A stretch of DNA of 64,000 bases from Desulfovibrio sp. Fe33 (lineage in GTDB: Bacteria; Desulfobacterota; Desulfovibrionia; Desulfovibrionales; Desulfovibrionaceae): the NCBI RefSeq assembly GCF_028532725.1, contig NZ_JAQKGU010000003.1, positions 310,001 to 374,000 on the forward strand. The letters run 5' to 3'. Shown piece by piece: positions 59,729-64,000 of the stretch. Each line of letters starts with the position of its first letter. Within the stretch, counting starts at the first letter, position 1. The translations under genes and the position numbers were made by a program. The notes below the pieces were generated by a model. It saw only the letters and a program-made list of their open reading frames with translations. It made no database searches and had not been told where the DNA came from.

Positions 59729-60712
59729 CTAATCCAGAACAGAAGCAATTTTTTCCGCATTGGCGAGTATCTCGTCCCGGTCGCGCAAGCCGTCGATGAA
59801 CCGCTGCGGGATACCGCCGATTCCGACCAGCGCTCCGGAAAGCGCTCCGGTCAGACTGGCGCGCGCCATGTTGTTGCCGCCTCCGTTCACGGCCGTAAGA
59901 ACCGCCGTCTCGAAATCGGCAAACCGGCTGGACAGCCAATACGCCGCAGGAACCATGAAGCCGAGTTGGCAGGCCAGGCCATAAATCTGGGCGATACGTT
60001 CCGGCGGCTCCACCTTGATGGATAAATCCGTCGCCGCCTGATGAACCAGGCCCGGTTGCAGGAATACGTCGATAAGCGCCCTGTCCACCTCCTTCTGAGC
60101 CCACCCCATGAGGGACTTGCCCGAATTTTCCAACGTCTTTCCCCGGATCAGCCTGCAAACGGCCAGAATGAAGGCCAGCGACTGCGCGGCCACAAAGGGT
60201 TCGGCGTGAGTCAGGTGAATGTTGGACATGGCGTGCGCGGCCAATCCGCGGGGGTCTGCGGCATAACGAGCGGCAAGCATGACCCCGCGCACGGCGGCCT
60301 CACCCGAATCCGACAATCCGCCCGCCTCGGCCCACGGAACGCCCCCCTTGCGCGCCTGCCAGACCTCGCGCATGGCGATATCCGTATACCTTCCGCCATG
60401 GGGCGTGCCGTCCAGAGTATCGAGGAAACCATCCAGGCGCGCCGTAAAATCGGCCTCATCGTATTCTCCGCGCTCGGCCAGGGAAGCCAGCAGGAGCATG
60501 GATACCTGCCCGGTCTGTGAGACATCCCCGGCCAGGCACCCGTCATGGTACCAGCCGGGCTTGGGCGGCATATAGTCCTTGATCCAATCACCGTAAGCCG
60601 CCCGCAGCTCATTAAGATCGTAATACCAGTGCGGCCCCAGCCCGAGGGCGTCGCCGATGTACATGCCGACTATCGCGCCCATGGCGCGTTCCTTTCTCGT
60701 AATATCGCTCAT
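59729..60712 (-). CDS. ADP-ribosylglycohydrolase family protein
   Basis: The 327 residues follow the DraG/MavL-like ADP-ribosylglycohydrolase fold: AMGAIVGMYIGDALGLGPHWYY near the start, a central helical bundle, and a C-terminal GGGNNMARASLTGALSGALVG in place of the usual GGDTDT. The family removes ADP-ribose from arginine or other residues. The altered metal motif (GGGNN for GGDTD) casts doubt on normal Mg2+ binding. The ATG at 60712 has GGAGG 6 nt upstream. Confidence 0.85.
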   Translation of the reverse strand: MSDITRKERAMGAIVGMYIGDALGLGPHWYYDLNELRAAYGDWIKDYMPPKPGWYHDGCLAGDVSQTGQVSMLLLASLAERGEYDEADFTARLDGFLDTLDGTPHGGRYTDIAMREVWQARKGGVPWAEAGGLSDSGEAAVRGVMLAARYAADPRGLAAHAMSNIHLTHAEPFVAAQSLAFILAVCRLIRGKTLENSGKSLMGWAQKEVDRALIDVFLQPGLVHQAATDLSIKVEPPERIAQIYGLACQLGFMVPAAYWLSSRFADFETAVLTAVNGGGNNMARASLTGALSGALVGIGGIPQRFIDGLRDRDEILANAEKIASVLD

Positions 60713-60741
60713 TCTCAACCTCCAGGTTCTCCGCAGCTTAC

Positions 60742-60781
60742 ACGAAAAAAGCCCGGCGGCAAAACCGTCGGGCTTTTTTTA
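60742..60781. terminator. Bidirectional terminator downstream of lon
   Basis: GCCCGGCGG-CAAAA-CCGTCGGGC flanked by A- and T-runs, serving lon on the minus strand and lying just upstream of the ADP-ribosylglycohydrolase start. Confidence 0.88.
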
Positions 60782-60796
60782 ACAGTAATGGGGAAC

Positions 60797-63259
60797 TTAC
60801 TGGCGGGCGGGCCGCTGGAACTCCTCCTTGAGGAGCCCGGCCGCTACCGGCGCTTCGCCATGGTTGCGAACCCAAACGTTCCGGGAACTCCCTTTCAGGG
60901 CCTTGTCGATGACCTGATCCATGGTCTTGACCGGGATCACTTCCAGGTCCTTGAGGATTTCCTTAGGCACGTCCTGCAAGTTTTTCTCGTTCTCCGCGGG
61001 AATGAGCACGGTCTTGATGAGACCTCGGTGAGCCGCCAGAAGCTTCTCGCGAAGCCCGCCGATAGGCAGGATGCGGCCGCGCAAGGTGATCTCGCCGGTC
61101 ATGGCCAGATCGTGACGCACCGGGATGTTCAGCAGCGCGGAGACAAGCGCCGTAGTCAGGGTGATGCCTGCGGACGGGCCGTCCTTGGGCGTGGCGCCGT
61201 CAGGCACGTGGATGTGGATGTCCACCAGCCTGTAGAAGTCGGGCTTGAGCCCCAACAGGTCGGACCGGGACCGGATGTAGGACACGGCCGCTTTCGCGGA
61301 TTCCTTCATCACGTCGCCGAGCTTGCCGGTGATCTCCACTTTGCCCTTTCCGGGCATGAGCACAACTTCCACCAGAAGCATCTCGCCGCCGAGCTGCGTC
61401 CAGGCAAGGCCGTTGCACACGCCCACCTGAGACTCTTCCTCACGCTCGCCGTATGTATACTTGGTCACGCCAAGCATCTTCTGCAGACTCTGCTTGGAGA
61501 TGGTGACGGACTTGTCGCGCTCGTGGGACTCCACGATCTTCATGGCGGTCTTGCGGCAGATGGAGGCGATCTCGCGCTCCAGATTACGAACGCCCGCTTC
61601 CTTCGTGTAGTAACGGATCACATCCAGGACGGCATTGTCCGAGACCTTGAGATTCTCAGGGTCGAGGCCGTGCTGCTTGATCTGCTTGGGCAAAAGGAAG
61701 CCCTTGGCGATCTCCATCTTCTCGGTTTCCAGGTAGCCGGGCAGCCGGATGATCTCCATGCGGTCCTGCAACGGCAACGGAATGCCTTCCAGATTATTGG
61801 CCGTGGTGATGAAGAACACCTTGGACAGATCGTAATCCAAATCCAGATAGTGATCGTTGAATGCGTAGTTCTGCTCCGGGTCCAGCACTTCGAGCAGGGC
61901 CGCGGACGGATCGCCGCGGAAGTCGGCGGACATCTTGTCCACTTCGTCCAGGCAGATGACCGGGTTGTTGAACTTCACCCGCTTCAGCGACTGAATGATC
62001 TTGCCGGGCATGGCTCCGACGTAGGTCCGGCGATGGCCGCGAATCTCGGCCTCGTCCCGCACTCCGCCCAGGGACAGGCGAAGGAACTCGCGATCCATGG
62101 AGCGGGCGATGGAACGGGCGATGGAAGTCTTGCCCACGCCAGGAGGGCCGACAAAACAGAGGATGGGACCTTTCATGGTCTCCACCAAGGTCTGCACGGC
62201 CAGATATTCGAGAATGCGCTCCTTGGGCTTTTCCAGGCCATAGTGGTCCTCGTCGAGGATGGCCCGGGCCTTGGAGATGTCCACATCCCTGTCGTCCTTG
62301 AGGTTGTCCCAAGGCAGGTCGAGTACCCAGTCGATATAGTTGCGGACCACGGTGTACTCCGCACTGGACGACTGCATGGTCCGCATCTTCTTGATTTCCT
62401 TGCGGACCCGCTCGCGGTTTTCCTCGGACATGGGCTTGGCGTCAAGCTGTGCCTCCAGCTCCTGCGCCTCGGCCTGGGGATCGTCGTCGCGGCCCATCTC
62501 CTTGTTGATGGCCTTGACCTGCTCGTTGAGATAATACTCCCGCTGGTTCTTCTCCATCTGCTCCTTGACGCGTCCCTTGACGCGCTTCTCGATGGAGACG
62601 ATCTCGATCTCGCCGAGCAGGAGCTCATAAACGCGCTCCAGACGACGATTGGGGTCGAGCTCTTCAAGAATCTCCTGCTTCCGCGAGAAATCGATCTTGA
62701 GGTGCGGCATGATCTGGTCGGCGAGCTGGCCCGCGTCCTTGATGGTGGACATGGCCAGAATGGCCTCGGGAGCCACCTTCTTGTTGACCTTGCCGAATTC
62801 CTCCAGGGAATCCTGGACCACGCGAATAAGCGCGTTGGCTTCGGCAGAATCCACACCGGCTTCATCCAGGGTCCGGAACCGGGCCTTGGGGTAGTCGCCC
62901 TCCTCTTCGGCGTAAGGGATCATGTCGATTTCCGGGTCCCACTCAGCGCGGGACACGCCCTCGAACAACACCTTGATGGTGCCGTCGGGCAGACGAAGCA
63001 TCTGCAGAATCTTGCTGACCGTACCAACCCGATACAGGTCGCCCGCTTCGGGGTGTTCCTTTTCCGGGCTCTTTTGAGTGACCAGGAATATCTGCTTGCC
63101 GAAGTCTGCTACCGCGGTCTCTATGGCCTTGATGGAGGCCTCACGTCCCACGAAAAGCGGGACGATGGATTTCGGAAACATAACCACTTCCCTCAACGAC
63201 ATCATCGGGAGGGTCATGGCATCAGGGGATTTCTTGCCGTCGAAACTGAATGTCGGCAT
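60797..63259 (-). CDS. lon: ATP-dependent protease Lon
   Basis: The 820-residue LonA protease degrades misfolded and regulatory proteins. It has the N-terminal substrate-binding domain, Walker [14 protein letters not shown], Walker B ICLDEVDK, and the C-terminal Ser-Lys dyad (Ser in [10 protein letters not shown], Lys in the segment after [16 protein letters not shown]). An SD (GGAGG) is 5 nt before the ATG. It follows clpX in the same direction with 103 nt between, and a TTGACA promoter lies in that gap. Confidence 0.97.
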   Translation of the reverse strand: MPTFSFDGKKSPDAMTLPMMSLREVVMFPKSIVPLFVGREASIKAIETAVADFGKQIFLVTQKSPEKEHPEAGDLYRVGTVSKILQMLRLPDGTIKVLFEGVSRAEWDPEIDMIPYAEEEGDYPKARFRTLDEAGVDSAEANALIRVVQDSLEEFGKVNKKVAPEAILAMSTIKDAGQLADQIMPHLKIDFSRKQEILEELDPNRRLERVYELLLGEIEIVSIEKRVKGRVKEQMEKNQREYYLNEQVKAINKEMGRDDDPQAEAQELEAQLDAKPMSEENRERVRKEIKKMRTMQSSSAEYTVVRNYIDWVLDLPWDNLKDDRDVDISKARAILDEDHYGLEKPKERILEYLAVQTLVETMKGPILCFVGPPGVGKTSIARSIARSMDREFLRLSLGGVRDEAEIRGHRRTYVGAMPGKIIQSLKRVKFNNPVICLDEVDKMSADFRGDPSAALLEVLDPEQNYAFNDHYLDLDYDLSKVFFITTANNLEGIPLPLQDRMEIIRLPGYLETEKMEIAKGFLLPKQIKQHGLDPENLKVSDNAVLDVIRYYTKEAGVRNLEREIASICRKTAMKIVESHERDKSVTISKQSLQKMLGVTKYTYGEREEESQVGVCNGLAWTQLGGEMLLVEVVLMPGKGKVEITGKLGDVMKESAKAAVSYIRSRSDLLGLKPDFYRLVDIHIHVPDGATPKDGPSAGITLTTALVSALLNIPVRHDLAMTGEITLRGRILPIGGLREKLLAAHRGLIKTVLIPAENEKNLQDVPKEILKDLEVIPVKTMDQVIDKALKGSSRNVWVRNHGEAPVAAGLLKEEFQRPARQ

Positions 63260-63323
63260 TAATTCCTCCGAGGGTTAAAATAAGGCGTACGCCCCCGAAA
63301 TGGGGGATACCGCCGATGCAGTG

Positions 63324-63351
63324 AAAGTAAGGCCCGCGGGCGGAATGTCAA
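63324..63351 (-). promoter_or_regulatory. Candidate lon promoter
   Basis: On the minus strand TTGACA (63351-63346) and TACTTT (63329-63324) are 16 nt apart, 65 nt before the lon start. A CCCCCATTT at 63306-63298, with a CTTTCA 15 nt before it, could also be a sigma-32-type site, but its -35 is poor. Confidence 0.45.
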
Positions 63352-63362
63352 TCCAAGGCGTC

Positions 63363-64000
63363 CTATGCGGACTTCACTTCCTGATGATACATCAGCAGCG
63401 GATCCATGTCCTTCTCGACCACGGCCGTGTTGATCACGCACTCGCGCACGTCGGGCATGGCCGGAAGCTTGTACATGATGTCGAGCATGGTCTTTTCCAG
63501 CACGTTGCGCAGGCCGCGCGCGCCGGTTTTGCGCTCGATGGCCTTCTTGGCGATGGCCCGCAGCGCATTCTCGGTGAAGGTCAATTCCACCTTGTCCAGC
63601 TCGAACAGCTTTCTGTACTGCTTGATGAGCGCATTCTTGGGCTCGGTCAGGATGCGCACCAGGTCGTCCTCGGTCAGCTCCTCCAAGGCGGTCTGCACCG
63701 GGATACGGCCCACGAACTCGGGAATCAGGCCGAACTTGATGAGATCCATGGGCTCGGCCATGGCGAAAAGCTCACCCAAGCCCATTTCCTTCTTGGCCTC
63801 GACCTTGGCGCCGAAGCCCATGCCGGAGCCCTGTCTGCGCTGCTGCACGATCTTGTCCAGACCGATGAACGCGCCGCCGAGGATGAACAGGATGTTCGAG
63901 GTATCCATGCGGATGAACTCCTGCTGGGGGTGCTTGCGCCCTCCCTTGGGCGGGATGTTCGCCTCGGTGCCCTCGATGATCTTGAGCAGGGCCTGTTGAA
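63363..64000 (-). CDS. clpX: ClpX, C-terminal part (runs off the right edge)
   Basis: The visible 211 or so residues include the AAA+ small-domain part [21 protein letters not shown], the arginine-finger region and [12 protein letters not shown], ending in the ClpX C-terminus. The N-terminal zinc finger and Walker motifs are outside the window. ClpX unfolds tagged proteins for ClpP; clpP is usually just upstream. Confidence 0.95.
   Translation of the reverse strand, partial: QQALLKIIEGTEANIPPKGGRKHPQQEFIRMDTSNILFILGGAFIGLDKIVQQRRQGSGMGFGAKVEAKKEMGLGELFAMAEPMDLIKFGLIPEFVGRIPVQTALEELTEDDLVRILTEPKNALIKQYRKLFELDKVELTFTENALRAIAKKAIERKTGARGLRNVLEKTMLDIMYKLPAMPDVRECVINTAVVEKDMDPLLMYHQEVKSA

Overview
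The window is 64 kb of a GC-rich, gene-dense chromosome from a mesophilic Gram-negative bacterium. The gene set and protein sequences (class I KARI, PaaK plus tandem-ACT pair, clpS-clpA-aat, lon-clpX order, DUF2062, DUF368, CheA/CheB, MCPs) fit the Desulfovibrionaceae (Desulfovibrio/Pseudodesulfovibrio-type Desulfobacterota). That placement is inferred from protein character only, because the window holds no rRNA or tRNA. I see no prophage, insertion sequence, CRISPR array or plasmid machinery. It is core-genome territory in which the unusual items are regulatory or architectural.

Layout. 1-5.4 kb: a truncated UPF0316 membrane gene, then a leftward run yggT-divIVA-DUF167-DUF465-ilvB-ilvN-ilvC for branched-chain amino acid synthesis. 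5.4-10.5 kb: a HAD phosphatase, two unknown genes (one Cys-rich), tatA, a CDP-alcohol phosphatidyltransferase and two exported proteins. 10.7-14.8 kb: a SixA-like phosphatase facing the run MBL-RNase, rsmD, coaD, miaA. 15-21.2 kb: a LOG-family protein, an EamA transporter, an unusual chemoreceptor, and rsfS-gpmI-zinc ribbon next to a nitroreductase. 21.2-23.4 kb: a structured leader followed by a PaaK-type aryl-acetate CoA ligase and an ACT protein. 23.4-28.5 kb: a periplasmic binding protein, a CPBP protease, an Hpt protein, a MATE pump and cardiolipin synthase. 28.5-38.5 kb: dapB, ligA, a K+ channel and uvrB, then the N-degron set clpS-clpA-aat. 38.5-44.1 kb: a CYTH protein, fluC-DUF190, cheA-cheB and DUF2062. 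44.1-53.6 kb: an EF-G paralogue, bamD, trxB-trxA, tsaD, fbp, a lipoprotein, a TPR protein and ftsB. 53.8-64 kb: pgsA, mrp, a PopT-like DUF368 protein, pcm, a CBS protein, an M23 peptidase, an ADP-ribosylglycohydrolase, lon and the 3' part of clpX.

Several groups work together. ilvBNC makes acetolactate and reduces it. clpS, clpA and aat form an N-end-rule degradation route. rsmD, coaD and miaA share a run with a β-CASP RNase. trxA/trxB form a thioredoxin couple. Two CDP-alcohol transferases and a PLD-type synthase supply anionic phospholipids.

The points most worth a second look are: (i) a 105-nt, multi-hairpin repeat present twice in intergenic DNA with substitutions that spare the stems; (ii) a terminator/antiterminator leader with a 12-codon ORF ahead of paaK; (iii) a DUF167 gene that seems to need an AUU start codon; (iv) a chemoreceptor whose Cache-like sensor lies at its cytoplasmic C-terminus; (v) a CheA carrying a T2SSE_N/MshEN-like insert; and (vi) a KARI lacking the serines usually associated with NADPH preference.
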